Assembly (NCBI RefSeq): GCF_000717745.1
Contig: NZ_JOBH01000023.1
Location: 1-64,000, forward strand
Length of the DNA stretch: 64,000 bases
Reading direction: 5' to 3'
Origin: Streptomyces violens
GTDB taxonomy: Bacteria; Actinomycetota; Actinomycetes; Streptomycetales; Streptomycetaceae
The notes beneath the pieces are model-generated. The model was given only the letters and a program-made list of their open reading frames with translations, was not told the DNA's origin and did not search any database. A program made the translations under genes and the position numbers. Position 1 is the first letter of the stretch. The number at the start of each line of letters is the position of its first letter. This document shows positions 8,186-15,891 of the stretch, piece after piece.

Positions 8186-9639
8186 CGGCCGTGCAGCCCT
8201 ACGAACTGTCCCTTGCCGAGGCGTCAGACGCGATCGGCGGCGGGCACCTGTCCCCGGTGGAACTGACCGAATCAGTCCTGGCGCGCATCGAGGCGACCGA
8301 GCCGCTCGTGAACGCCTACGCGACCGTCACGGCGGACGCGGCGCGCGAGCAGGCCGCCGCCGCGGAACGGGAGATCGCCGCCGGGCGGCGCCGCGGCCCG
8401 CTGCACGGCATTCCCATGGCGCTCAAAGACCTCATCGACACCGCAGGCGTGGTGACCGCGTCCGGTTCGGCCGTCCGCGCCGGCCGGATACCGGACCGGG
8501 ACGCGGCCGTCGCCGCGCGATTGAAGCAGGCGGGTGCGGTGCTGCTTGGCAAGGCGCACACGCATGAGTTCGCCTATGGCCTGACGACGCCGCAGACCCG
8601 CAACCCATGGGCGCCGGACCGGGTGCCGGGAGGTTCCAGCGGCGGGTCGGCGGCCGCGGTGGTAGCCGGGTCGGCGACGTTCGCGCTGGGGACGGACACG
8701 GGGGGCTCGATCCGGGTGCCCGCCGCGTTGACCGGCAGCGTCGGTCTGAAACCGACATACGGATTGGTGCCGCGAGAGGGAGTGGCGGCACTGTCCTGGT
8801 CGCTGGACCACGTCGGCCCGATCACGCGCACGGTGCGGGACGCCGGGTTGGTACTGGAGGCCATCGCCGGGCGCGACGCGGACAGCCCCGGATCCGAGTA
8901 CGGACAGGGAGACGGAGGAGGCGGATACGGAGGAGGTGGATACGGAGGCGGATTCGGGATACCGGGAGGCGGTGGGCTGGACGGCGTCCGGGTGGGGGTT
9001 CCCTCCGATTACTTCTTCGACCGCGTCGACCCGCAGGTGGAAGCCGCGGTGCGGGCCGCCCTGGACCGTATGGCCGACCTCGGGGCCCGCCTGGTGGACG
9101 TGCAGATACCGCTGCACCGGTACGTCCAGGCGGTCCAGTGGGGGCTGATGGTGCCCGAGGCGACCGCGTACCACGCCGCGCAGTTGGGCCAGGCACCCGA
9201 GCTGTACGGGGACGACGTACGGGTGCTGCTGGAGGCGGGCGCGCTGCTGCCTGCGGTCGACCACATACGTGCCCAGCGGGCCCGCACGCTGATGCGGCGG
9301 GAATGGGAAGGGCTGTTGGGGCAGGTGGACCTGATCGCGGCGCCGACCGTACCGGCGACCGCCGCGCTGGCCGGGCAGGAGGCGTTCACCTGGCCGGACG
9401 GGACGGTGGAGGCGGTGGCCGACGCTTATGTACGGCTCTGCGCGCCGGCGAACATCACCGGGTTGCCCGCGCTGTCGCTGCCAGTGGGGCTCGACCTGCA
9501 CGGATTGCCGATCGGTATGCAGTTGATCGGGCGGCCGTACGGCGAGGCCGCACTGCTGGGCGCGGCGGGTGCGTACGAGCAGGAATGCGGGTCCGCGCCG
9601 CGGGCAGCGGTGGACGCCCGGCTTGTAGCAAAGAAATAG
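8182..9639 (+). CDS. Amidase-signature family hydrolase (AtzE/GatA-like)
   Basis: A 485-residue amidase-signature enzyme. The Ser-cisSer-Lys triad is visible: Lys82 (MALKDLID), the GGSSGGS loop at 150-156, and nucleophile Ser176 in DTGGSIRVP. It hydrolyses an amide; with the AtzG-like partner upstream, 1-carboxybiuret or a related small urea derivative is plausible, but aryl or aliphatic amides cannot be excluded. Residues 241-266 are a Gly/Tyr-rich run (GGGGYGGGGYGGGFG) inserted in the usual domain, probably a surface loop. The GTG start overlaps the small-subunit stop. Confidence 0.9.
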   Translation: MTAVQPYELSLAEASDAIGGGHLSPVELTESVLARIEATEPLVNAYATVTADAAREQAAAAEREIAAGRRRGPLHGIPMALKDLIDTAGVVTASGSAVRAGRIPDRDAAVAARLKQAGAVLLGKAHTHEFAYGLTTPQTRNPWAPDRVPGGSSGGSAAAVVAGSATFALGTDTGGSIRVPAALTGSVGLKPTYGLVPREGVAALSWSLDHVGPITRTVRDAGLVLEAIAGRDADSPGSEYGQGDGGGGYGGGGYGGGFGIPGGGGLDGVRVGVPSDYFFDRVDPQVEAAVRAALDRMADLGARLVDVQIPLHRYVQAVQWGLMVPEATAYHAAQLGQAPELYGDDVRVLLEAGALLPAVDHIRAQRARTLMRREWEGLLGQVDLIAAPTVPATAALAGQEAFTWPDGTVEAVADAYVRLCAPANITGLPALSLPVGLDLHGLPIGMQLIGRPYGEAALLGAAGAYEQECGSAPRAAVDARLVAKK

Positions 9640-9646
9640 CGTTAAC
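9622..9646. promoter_or_regulatory. TetR-type operator, site 3 (autoregulatory)
   Basis: Left arm CTTGTAGCAA, spacer AGAAA, right arm TAGCGTTAAC. It repeats the 10-5-10 design and GCGTTAA core of the two sites in the divergent promoter region. It spans the amidase stop codon and ends 8 bases before the TetR start, so it is well placed for autoregulation. Confidence 0.62.
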
Positions 9647-9654
9647 CTAGGGGG

Positions 9655-10233
9655 ATGGGAGCAAAGCCGAGGAGCCGCCCGGGCGGGCGGAGCGCACGCG
9701 TTCAGGAGTCGGTGCACCGGGCCGTACGCGAGCTGGAAGCCGAGGTGGGGCGTGCGGCGCTGACGGTGCCGCTGATCGCGGCGCGTGCCGAGGTCACCCC
9801 CTCGACGATCTACCGGCGATGGGGGGACCTGCAGGAGCTGTTGTCCGATGTGGCGGTGGAGCGGCTGCGCCCGGAGGGACCGCCCGCCGACCGCGGCAGT
9901 CTGGCCACGGACTTGGAGACCTGGGCGGCGGAGTGGCTGGAGGAGATGTCCTCGGCGGCCGGCCGCGCGTACATCCAGGACGCGCTCGCCGGTGACCGGG
10001 AGGGCGGTAATGCGGGGCAGTGCTCGGCGTACGCCGTCGAGCAGGTCGCCGTGCTTCTCGACCGTGCCGCCGAGCGGGGTGAGCCGGCGCCCGACGTGGA
10101 CACGGTCCTCGACCATCTGGTGGCGCCGATGATGTACCGCATCCTCTTCCGCCCGGGCTTGCTGGACGCCGCGTACGCCCGAGACCTCGCCCATACCGTG
10201 CTCACCCGATTCCCGGCCGTGGAAGCGGGCTGA
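9655..10233 (+). CDS. TetR-family regulator
   Basis: A 192-residue TetR-type repressor: an N-terminal three-helix DNA-binding domain (VPLIAARAEVTPSTIYRRWGD at about 40-62) and a C-terminal ligand-binding domain with the TetR_C-like ending (LDHLVAPMMYRILFRPG). It follows the amidase by 15 bp and has an operator-like site at its own 5' end. Two more copies of that site lie in the promoter region shared by the MBL hydrolase and the AtzG-like gene, so it probably senses the amide substrate or its product and controls all four genes. The G-rich stretch touching the ATG gives no normal ribosome-site spacing; a leaderless start is possible. Confidence 0.88.
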   Translation: MGAKPRSRPGGRSARVQESVHRAVRELEAEVGRAALTVPLIAARAEVTPSTIYRRWGDLQELLSDVAVERLRPEGPPADRGSLATDLETWAAEWLEEMSSAAGRAYIQDALAGDREGGNAGQCSAYAVEQVAVLLDRAAERGEPAPDVDTVLDHLVAPMMYRILFRPGLLDAAYARDLAHTVLTRFPAVEAG

Positions 10234-10255
10234 GGCGGAGGAAGTGAACCCCGGG

Positions 10256-10924
10256 TCACGGCAGCAAGCGTTGTTCCTTTGCGACTGACACCGCGCCGGC
10301 TCGGGTGTCGACACCGAGTTTGGCGTAGATGCGGCCCAGGTGGGTTTTGACCGTTGCCTCGCTGATGAACAGGGCTTTGGCGATGTCGCGGTTGCCCAGG
10401 CCCTGGGCGAGCTGGGTGAGGATGTCGCGTTCGCGGTCGGTGAGGGTGGGGCGCGGTTTGCGCATGTTGGCCATGACGCGGCTGGCCACCGGGGGCGAGA
10501 GGGTCGTACGGCCCTGGGCCGCGGCGTGGATCGCGGCGAAGAGTTCCTCGGGGCGTTCGGCCTTCAGGAGGTAGCCGGTCGCGCCTGCCTCGATGGCGCG
10601 GGTGATGTCCGCGTCCGTGTCGTACGTGGTCAGGACCAGCACGTGGGGGGCTCGGTCCGTGGCGGTGAGGCGGCGGGTGGCTTCCACGCCGTCGATGCCG
10701 GCGCCGAGCTGGAGGTCCATGAGGACGACGTCCGGGTGGAGTTTCGCGGCGAGGGCGAGGACCTCCTCGCCGGTGCCCGCCTCCCCGACGACCTCGATGT
10801 CCGGGGCGCTGTCGAGCAGGGCCAGCAGGCCGGCCCGTACGACCACGTGGTCGTCGCAGAGCAGGATCCGTACGGACGGCTTCTCCGGGGCCGTGGGCGC
10901 GGTCGGAGTCGTGGGCGTGGTCAC
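10256..10924 (-). CDS. senR: NarL/LuxR-type response regulator SenR
   Basis: A 222-residue regulator: receiver domain with acidic pocket CDD and phosphoacceptor Asp70 (DVVLMDLQL), then a LuxR-type helix-turn-helix (LTDRERDILTQLAQGLGNRDIAKALFISEATVKTHL, which I cite in parts). The GTG start overlaps the kinase stop (GTGA), so the pair is translationally coupled. The neighbouring kinase and secreted haem-binding HbpS match the gene trio of S. reticuli, in which SenS-SenR responds to redox stress and controls hbpS and the furS-cpeB catalase-peroxidase operon. The symbol rests on this synteny. Confidence 0.85.
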   Translation of the reverse strand: MTTPTTPTAPTAPEKPSVRILLCDDHVVVRAGLLALLDSAPDIEVVGEAGTGEEVLALAAKLHPDVVLMDLQLGAGIDGVEATRRLTATDRAPHVLVLTTYDTDADITRAIEAGATGYLLKAERPEELFAAIHAAAQGRTTLSPPVASRVMANMRKPRPTLTDRERDILTQLAQGLGNRDIAKALFISEATVKTHLGRIYAKLGVDTRAGAVSVAKEQRLLP

Positions 10925-12255
10925 TGTGGCTGCTCCAGGGGAAGCGTGGGCCGTTCCAGAGGAATCGCGGCGGTCAGGACGGCCCCCTCGCCGGGGGCCG
11001 ACTCGATGGTGAGGGTGCCGCCGAGCTGGCGGACCCGGGCGCGGATCGCCGGGATGCCGTGGCCGCGTACTCCGGTGGGCGCGTCCGGGAGCGTCACCGG
11101 GTCGAAGCCGCGGCCGTTGTCGGCGACGTCCAGGACGACCTGGTCGTCGAGGGTGGTGAGGGTGAGGGCGGCGGTGGTCGCGCCGGCGTGTTCGCGCACG
11201 TTGGCCAGGGCGCCCTGCGCGATCCGGAGCAGGGCCGACTGCACCAGGTCGGGCAGCGGGGCGCCGGTGGGATCGTCGATGTGGACGCGGACTGTGAGGC
11301 GATCGTCGCCCTCTCGGGCCGCGAGGGCGTGCAGCGCTTGGGGGAGGCCGCCTTCGGCGAGGTCGGCGGGGGCCAGGTCGTGGACGAAGCGGCGGGCCTC
11401 GGTGAGGTTGTGCTCGGCGATCGATGCGGCGGTACGGACATGGCCGCGGGCCTTGGCCGGGTCGGCGTCCCAGGTGCGTTCGGCGGCCTGGAGCAGCATC
11501 CGCTGGCTGGACAGGCCCTGGGCGAGCGAGTCGTGGATCTCCATGGACAGGCGCTGGCGTTCGGCGAGGGTGCCTTCGCGGCGCTCGGTGGCGACCAGTT
11601 CGCGGCGGGTGCGGACCAGGTCGTCGATCAGGGCGCGCTGCCGGGCCGCCTGGCGCTGCATGTACATGAAGATCGCGGTGGCGAAGGTGGCGACGGCGGC
11701 CGGGCCGACCACCAGGTCCAGGTCGAAGCGGCGGGCCAGGGTGAGCTGCGCGCTGATCACGAAGACGGTGAGGACGGCGACCAGGGCGTACGCGGCGAGC
11801 GGCGGCAGGGTGCGCAGCGCCGCGTAGAAGAGGGGGACCGCGACCCAGGCGAAGCTCGGGGCGAGGACCACCAGTACCGCCCACACCAGGACGACCGCCC
11901 CCAGCCACACCAGGCGGCGGGCCGGCGGCCGGGGCACTCGGGCACCGGGCGGCAGTTGCGGGATGGTCGGGGCGGCCCGGCCGGGCCCGGTCACGTACAG
12001 CCCCGCCACGTACAGCGCGGCCAGTACCACCGCCAGCGCGATCACCCAGGGCGCGTGCGCCTCGCCGCCGTGCCGCTGGACGAACCGGGCCATGGACGAG
12101 CCGAGCAGCACGAAGAAGGTCGCATGCATGACGGTCGCCAGCCGGCGGGTGTCCGCCTCGCCGTCGCGCGGCTGGGGCCGTGACTGCGGCCGTGGCTGTG
12201 ACCGTGATTGCGGTGGGGATTGCGGCAGCGATTGCGGCTGCTCGCTTGCGTGCAC
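10921..12255 (-). CDS. senS: Sensor histidine kinase SenS
   Basis: A 444-residue membrane kinase. After a Gln/Pro/Ser-rich cytoplasmic tail (residues 5-30) come about five hydrophobic segments between 42 and 200, then a HisKA_3 dimerisation domain with phosphoacceptor His241 (MEIHDSLAQG) and an HATPase domain (DNGRGFD, GVRGHGIPAIRAR). The GTG start is chosen for a GGAAGGA ribosome site eight bases upstream; longer frames are arginine-rich noise. In S. reticuli SenS, secreted HbpS binds the kinase and modulates autophosphorylation depending on oxidative state. Divergent hbpS supports the same wiring here. Confidence 0.85.
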   Translation of the reverse strand: MHASEQPQSLPQSPPQSRSQPRPQSRPQPRDGEADTRRLATVMHATFFVLLGSSMARFVQRHGGEAHAPWVIALAVVLAALYVAGLYVTGPGRAAPTIPQLPPGARVPRPPARRLVWLGAVVLVWAVLVVLAPSFAWVAVPLFYAALRTLPPLAAYALVAVLTVFVISAQLTLARRFDLDLVVGPAAVATFATAIFMYMQRQAARQRALIDDLVRTRRELVATERREGTLAERQRLSMEIHDSLAQGLSSQRMLLQAAERTWDADPAKARGHVRTAASIAEHNLTEARRFVHDLAPADLAEGGLPQALHALAAREGDDRLTVRVHIDDPTGAPLPDLVQSALLRIAQGALANVREHAGATTAALTLTTLDDQVVLDVADNGRGFDPVTLPDAPTGVRGHGIPAIRARVRQLGGTLTIESAPGEGAVLTAAIPLERPTLPLEQPQ

Positions 12256-12582
12256 TGTGTACCGTCCTTCCGGCCGCCCCGGGCCCGTACCCGTTCCGGA
12301 CCTGCATCCGCCCCGGGACCGTGTCCGTCCGGGACCCGTGTCCGCCCCGGGCTCGTGTCCGCACCCTCTGAACTGGGCAAACACTCCCATTGTTCCCCGT
12401 CCGGGCAGGGCCGGGGTCATCCGATCGGTTGACCCCGTTGTCCACCGACCCGCGCGCCGTATGCAGCCGGTACACCGACGGGGAGCAGCGGGATACGGAC
12501 CCAGGATGGATCTCAGAGCCGGACGGCACGAGCACCCTACGAACCGGCCCCGAGAATCCGAGAATCCCTGGAGTTGGCACCC
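12256..12582. promoter_or_regulatory. senS-hbpS divergent promoter region with three 17-bp repeats
   Basis: This 327-bp gap separates senS from hbpS. Positions 12311-12361 hold three exactly contiguous 17-bp repeats: CCCCGGGACCGTGTCCG, TCCGGGACCCGTGTCCG and CCCCGGGCTCGTGTCCG. Their spacing and position, 56-106 bp before senS, suggest a regulator binding array; SenR is the obvious candidate but is not proven. The remainder shows no gene; the hbpS ribosome site GGAG lies at 12570-12573. Confidence 0.6.
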
Positions 12583-13158
12583 ATGAAGCACGTCAAGAAG
12601 GTTTCGAAGCGCGCCCGCGTCGTCAGCGGCGGTGCCCTCGCCGCCGCCCTCGTCCTCGGCGGCGTCGGCGCCTGGTCGGCGAGCGCGTCCTCCGCGGCCC
12701 CGGCCGCCCCGGCGGCCGTCAAGGCCGACGCGCAGAACGACGCCCTCATGCAGTCCACCCACCTGACCGTCGCGGCCGCCACCGACGCAGCCCAGGCCGT
12801 CCTGGACGCCGCGAAGAAGGAGAACCAGCGCGTCTCCGTCGCCGTCGTGGACCGCAACGGCAACACCATCGTCGAGCTGCGCGGCGACGGCGCCGGGCCG
12901 CAGTCCTACGAGTCGGCCGTGAAGAAGGCGTACACCGCCGTCTCCTGGAACGCCCCGACCTCCGAGCTGGTCAAGCGCCTGGAGAACGCCCCGACGCTGA
13001 AGGACATCCCTGGCACCCTGTTCCTCGCCGGCGGCGCCCCGGTCACCGCCAAGGGCGCGCCGATCGCCGGTATCGGTGTCGCCGGTGCCCCGTCCGGTGA
13101 CCTGGACGAGAAGTTCGCCCGGGCCGGTGTCGCCGAGCTCGCGAAGCCCGGCGAGTAA
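12583..13158 (+). CDS. hbpS: Secreted haem-binding protein HbpS (GlcG/HbpS family)
   Basis: A 191-residue exported protein: a basic start and hydrophobic signal peptide (residues 1-40, ending near SASASSAAP), then a GlcG/HbpS domain (LTVAAATDAAQAVLDAAKKE, VAVVDRNGNTIVE, SYESAVKKAYTAVSW). HbpS forms octamers outside the membrane, binds and degrades haem, and signals iron-dependent oxidative damage to SenS. The ATG at MKHVKK has a GGAG nine bases upstream; a TTG three codons earlier is less likely. Its position opposite senS-senR supports the name. Confidence 0.85.
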   Translation: MKHVKKVSKRARVVSGGALAAALVLGGVGAWSASASSAAPAAPAAVKADAQNDALMQSTHLTVAAATDAAQAVLDAAKKENQRVSVAVVDRNGNTIVELRGDGAGPQSYESAVKKAYTAVSWNAPTSELVKRLENAPTLKDIPGTLFLAGGAPVTAKGAPIAGIGVAGAPSGDLDEKFARAGVAELAKPGE

Positions 13159-13304
13159 TCATCGACATGTCGACGGCACCGCGCGTTCGCGCTGCGCTGA
13201 GGGCGGGGATCGGCATCGCGGTGCGTACGAAGATGGCGACGACCACGTCCGTGCTGCGTGCACGCATCTGCGCACGCATCCCCTGGAACTCAAGGAGTAC
13301 CACC

Positions 13305-13901
13305 ATGAACGCGCTCGACCGCGAGCTGCTGGAAGCAGCGGCGAACGGTGCCGTCGACGCCGTGCACGCCGCCCTCGACGGCGGCGCCGCGGTGGACGTC
13401 CGCGACGAGCACCGGCGTACCCCCTTGCTGCTCGCCGCGCTCGGCGACCATGTGGCCGCGGCGGAAGTACTGGTCGCCGCCGGCGCCGACCCGAACGCGC
13501 AGGACGACCGCCGCGACAGTCCCTGGCTGGTCACCGGCGTCACCGGCAGCGTCGCCATGATGCGTACGATGCTCCCGGCGGGGCCCGACCTGAAGGTGAC
13601 GAACCGATTCGGCGGTATCTCGCTCATCCCGGCGTGCGAACGCGGTCACGTGGACTACGTCCGGGCCGTGCTCCGCTCGACCGACATCGACGTGGATCAC
13701 GTGAACCAGCTCGGCTGGACCGCCCTGCTGGAGGCCGTCATCCTCGGCGACGGCGGCCGCGCCCACCAGGAGATCGTCGACCTGCTGATCACCGCCGGAG
13801 CCAGCTCGCGGCTGCCGGACGGCGACGGCGTCACCGCGCTCGAACACGCCGAGCGACGCGGCTTCACCGAGATCGCCGGTCTGCTGAGGGCTGTACGGTG
13901 A
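13305..13901 (+). CDS. Ankyrin-repeat protein
   Basis: A 198-residue protein made of ankyrin repeats: LLEAAANGAVDAVHAALDGG, TPLLLAALGDHVAAAEVLVAAGADPNAQ, LIPACERGHVDYVRAVL, TALLEAVILGDGG and a terminal TALEHAERRGFTEIAGLL. It has no signal peptide, so it is probably cytoplasmic, where such repeats bind partner proteins. In other actinomycetes ankyrin genes often sit beside catalase or redox genes; here it follows hbpS by about 150 bp. AAGGAG lies just upstream of the ATG. Its stop overlaps the next start (GTGA). Confidence 0.82.
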   Translation: MNALDRELLEAAANGAVDAVHAALDGGAAVDVRDEHRRTPLLLAALGDHVAAAEVLVAAGADPNAQDDRRDSPWLVTGVTGSVAMMRTMLPAGPDLKVTNRFGGISLIPACERGHVDYVRAVLRSTDIDVDHVNQLGWTALLEAVILGDGGRAHQEIVDLLITAGASSRLPDGDGVTALEHAERRGFTEIAGLLRAVR

Positions 13902-15700
13902 GGCGTGCGGTGGGGCGGGGGGTGAGGCGTGGGGTGAGGCGGAACGCGCCGGCCGCGCTCGGCACGCCCCTCGCGCTCGGACTCGGCCTCGCCACGACCC
14001 TCGCACTCGTCGCCGGGTGCGCGCCTCAGGGGAGCGATAACAGCGACAACTCCCCGACCCCGAAGGCGAGTTCGCCAGCCACGCCCAAAGCGAAGAAGGC
14101 CCCCGCGCCCTCCGGCCGTACTCCTGACGGCACTCTCCTCGTCGCCGACTTCGGCGCCGACACCGTCACGTTCATCGACCCCGACCGGGGCGCGTTCGAC
14201 TCCGTGCGGGTCGGCACCGCCCCGTACGGGCTCGTCGTCGGCGACGACGGCCGGGCCTGGATCGCCACGGCGGAGGGTGTCGCCGTCGTCGACACCGGCG
14301 AGCGCGAGCGGGTCGCCCGTATCCCGTATACGACGGACGGCATAGGGGATGCGACATACGGTGAGTACCGCGGCGGCGGTATGGGGATCGCCCTCGCCCC
14401 CGACGGCCGGCATGTGTACGTCGGCGTCAACCGGCCCGGTGGCAACGGCACCGTCGAAGCAATCGACACCCGCACCCTGAAGGTCGCGGGCGTAGCGGAG
14501 GTGGGCCGACGGCCGTTCGACGTGGACGTCTCGCGTGACGGGCGCGAGGTGTACGCCACGGACCATGACTCCTTCGACGTGACCGTCGTCGCGGCCGGCT
14601 CCCTCCGTACCCGGCGCATCGAGGTCGCCCCGTACGGCACCGAAGGTGGCCTCGGCTCCTGGCTCAAGCCGCACTACGCCGCCGTGCGCCCATCGGACGG
14701 AAAGCTGCTGCTGCCGTTCGAGGGCGAGCGGCTGGTCGTCCTCGACCCGAAGACGGGCCGGTCCCGCATCGAGAAGATGACCGCCAACACCCACCAGCAC
14801 GGAGCCACGATCACGCCCGACGGCACACTGCTCGCCGTTGGCACGGGTCCGATCGACCCGGCACAGGACGAGGGTCCTTCGCTCACCGTGCGCGACCCCA
14901 AGGGCCGGGAGAAGGTGATCCCGCTGGACGGCCCCCACGAGGACGTCACGGTATCCCGTGATCTCCATACTGCATACGTCACGGGCGGCTTCACGCGCGA
15001 CGGCTACTGGAACGGCATCACGGTGGTGGACCTCGACTCCGGAAAGACCCGCCGCCTCGCGGCGGGGGAACGGCCACTGGGTATCGCGGTCCTGCGACGG
15101 GCGGCCGGCCTCCGGGCGCCTTCAGCAGTGCCGGGGTGGCTGCCGCCCGGCCGGGAATTCCGTTGCCCCCTCACTCCGCGTCCTCCTCCCGGCGCCCGCG
15201 TGCGGCGCCCCGTCCCAGCGGATCCCAAGACCCGGAGACTCTCACTCATGCCGTACAACCAGCCGTACGACCAGCCGTACAACCAGCACTGCTCACGTGC
15301 ATCCGAGCTGCCGACGACCACCGTCCAGCTCAACCACACCGCCGTCTACGCCAGCGACCGGCAGTTGTCCGCCGAGTTCCTCGCCGTGATCCTCGGGCTG
15401 GAGGTCGGCGCCCCGGTCGGGCCGTTCCTGCCCGTCGACCTCGGCAACGGCGTCACGCTCGACTACTACGAGAAGCGGGACGAGCCGATCCAGTCGCAGC
15501 ACTACGCGTTCCTCGTGCCCGACGCGCAGTTCGACGCCATGATCGCCCGTCTGGAGGCGGTCGGGGTGACCTACTACGCCGACCCCGGCCACACCGAACC
15601 GGGCCGGACCAACGGTTTCTTCGGCGGTCGCGGCGCGTACTTCGACGACCCCGACGGTCACAACATGGAGATCCTGACCCGGCCGTACGTCCGCCCTTAG
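13898..15700 (+). CDS. Beta-propeller (YVTN-type) lipoprotein, frame continuing into a VOC domain
   Basis: A GTG start overlapping the ankyrin stop gives a lipoprotein: basic residues, a hydrophobic stretch and lipobox ALVAGC near residue 46, then an Ala/Pro/Ser/Lys linker and a seven-bladed-propeller-like repeat region (LLVADFGADTVTFIDP, GTAPYGLVVGDDGR, VGRRPFDVDVSRDGREVYATD, GERPLGIAVL). The propeller ends near position 15100, but there is no stop: the frame runs through about 45 Pro/Arg-rich residues into the VOC protein and ends at 15700, giving 600 residues. Either a stop was lost or a sequencing indel merged two genes; a real fusion of an exported lipoprotein to a glyoxalase-fold domain would be unusual. 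Confidence 0.65.
   Translation: MRRAVGRGVRRGVRRNAPAALGTPLALGLGLATTLALVAGCAPQGSDNSDNSPTPKASSPATPKAKKAPAPSGRTPDGTLLVADFGADTVTFIDPDRGAFDSVRVGTAPYGLVVGDDGRAWIATAEGVAVVDTGERERVARIPYTTDGIGDATYGEYRGGGMGIALAPDGRHVYVGVNRPGGNGTVEAIDTRTLKVAGVAEVGRRPFDVDVSRDGREVYATDHDSFDVTVVAAGSLRTRRIEVAPYGTEGGLGSWLKPHYAAVRPSDGKLLLPFEGERLVVLDPKTGRSRIEKMTANTHQHGATITPDGTLLAVGTGPIDPAQDEGPSLTVRDPKGREKVIPLDGPHEDVTVSRDLHTAYVTGGFTRDGYWNGITVVDLDSGKTRRLAAGERPLGIAVLRRAAGLRAPSAVPGWLPPGREFRCPLTPRPPPGARVRRPVPADPKTRRLSLMPYNQPYDQPYNQHCSRASELPTTTVQLNHTAVYASDRQLSAEFLAVILGLEVGAPVGPFLPVDLGNGVTLDYYEKRDEPIQSQHYAFLVPDAQFDAMIARLEAVGVTYYADPGHTEPGRTNGFFGGRGAYFDDPDGHNMEILTRPYVRP
15248..15700 (+). CDS. VOC-family (glyoxalase/dioxygenase-fold) protein
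   Basis: A 150-residue protein starting at MPYNQPYDQPYN, with a GGAG ten bases upstream, so it can be translated on its own although the preceding propeller frame runs into it. The body is a compact VOC domain: LNHTAVYASDRQLSAEFLAVILGLEV, then QHYAFLVPDAQFD and the C-terminal AYFDDPDGHNMEILTRPY carrying the last metal-ligand glutamate (E of MEIL). The function within the large VOC group is not known. The Asn-Gln-Pro-Tyr repeat at the start is not part of the fold. Confidence 0.75.
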   Translation: MPYNQPYDQPYNQHCSRASELPTTTVQLNHTAVYASDRQLSAEFLAVILGLEVGAPVGPFLPVDLGNGVTLDYYEKRDEPIQSQHYAFLVPDAQFDAMIARLEAVGVTYYADPGHTEPGRTNGFFGGRGAYFDDPDGHNMEILTRPYVRP

Positions 15701-15711
15701 CGGGCCGGTCG

Positions 15712-15727
15712 GACCCGACTTCGGGTC
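15712..15727 (+). terminator. Possible terminator hairpin after the VOC gene
   Basis: GACCCG, loop ACTT, CGGGTC: a perfect six-base stem 11 bases after the VOC stop. There is no T run, as is common for Streptomyces terminators, so this is only a candidate. Confidence 0.35.
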
Positions 15728-15891
15728 GGCGTTCACCGAGCACGCCCGGGTCGGCGGCGGAGCTCGGGACCGAGCTCACCACCCCGCCCGATAAAAGCAC
15801 TATCAGGGTGACACGGCGAATTACCGGCAAATGCGGCTTTTGTGTGGCCTAGGGTGAGTGCGCCGCCGTCACCGACAGCAGAGGCCAGGTC

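Noticed and set aside
8272..10314. A 680-codon open frame on the - strand
   Set aside because: It lies antisense to the amidase and TetR genes, has no recognisable motif and no codon logic of its own.
12574..12582. TTG three codons upstream as the hbpS start
   Set aside because: The ATG at 12583 has a well-spaced GGAG; a TTG directly after GGAG would be too close.
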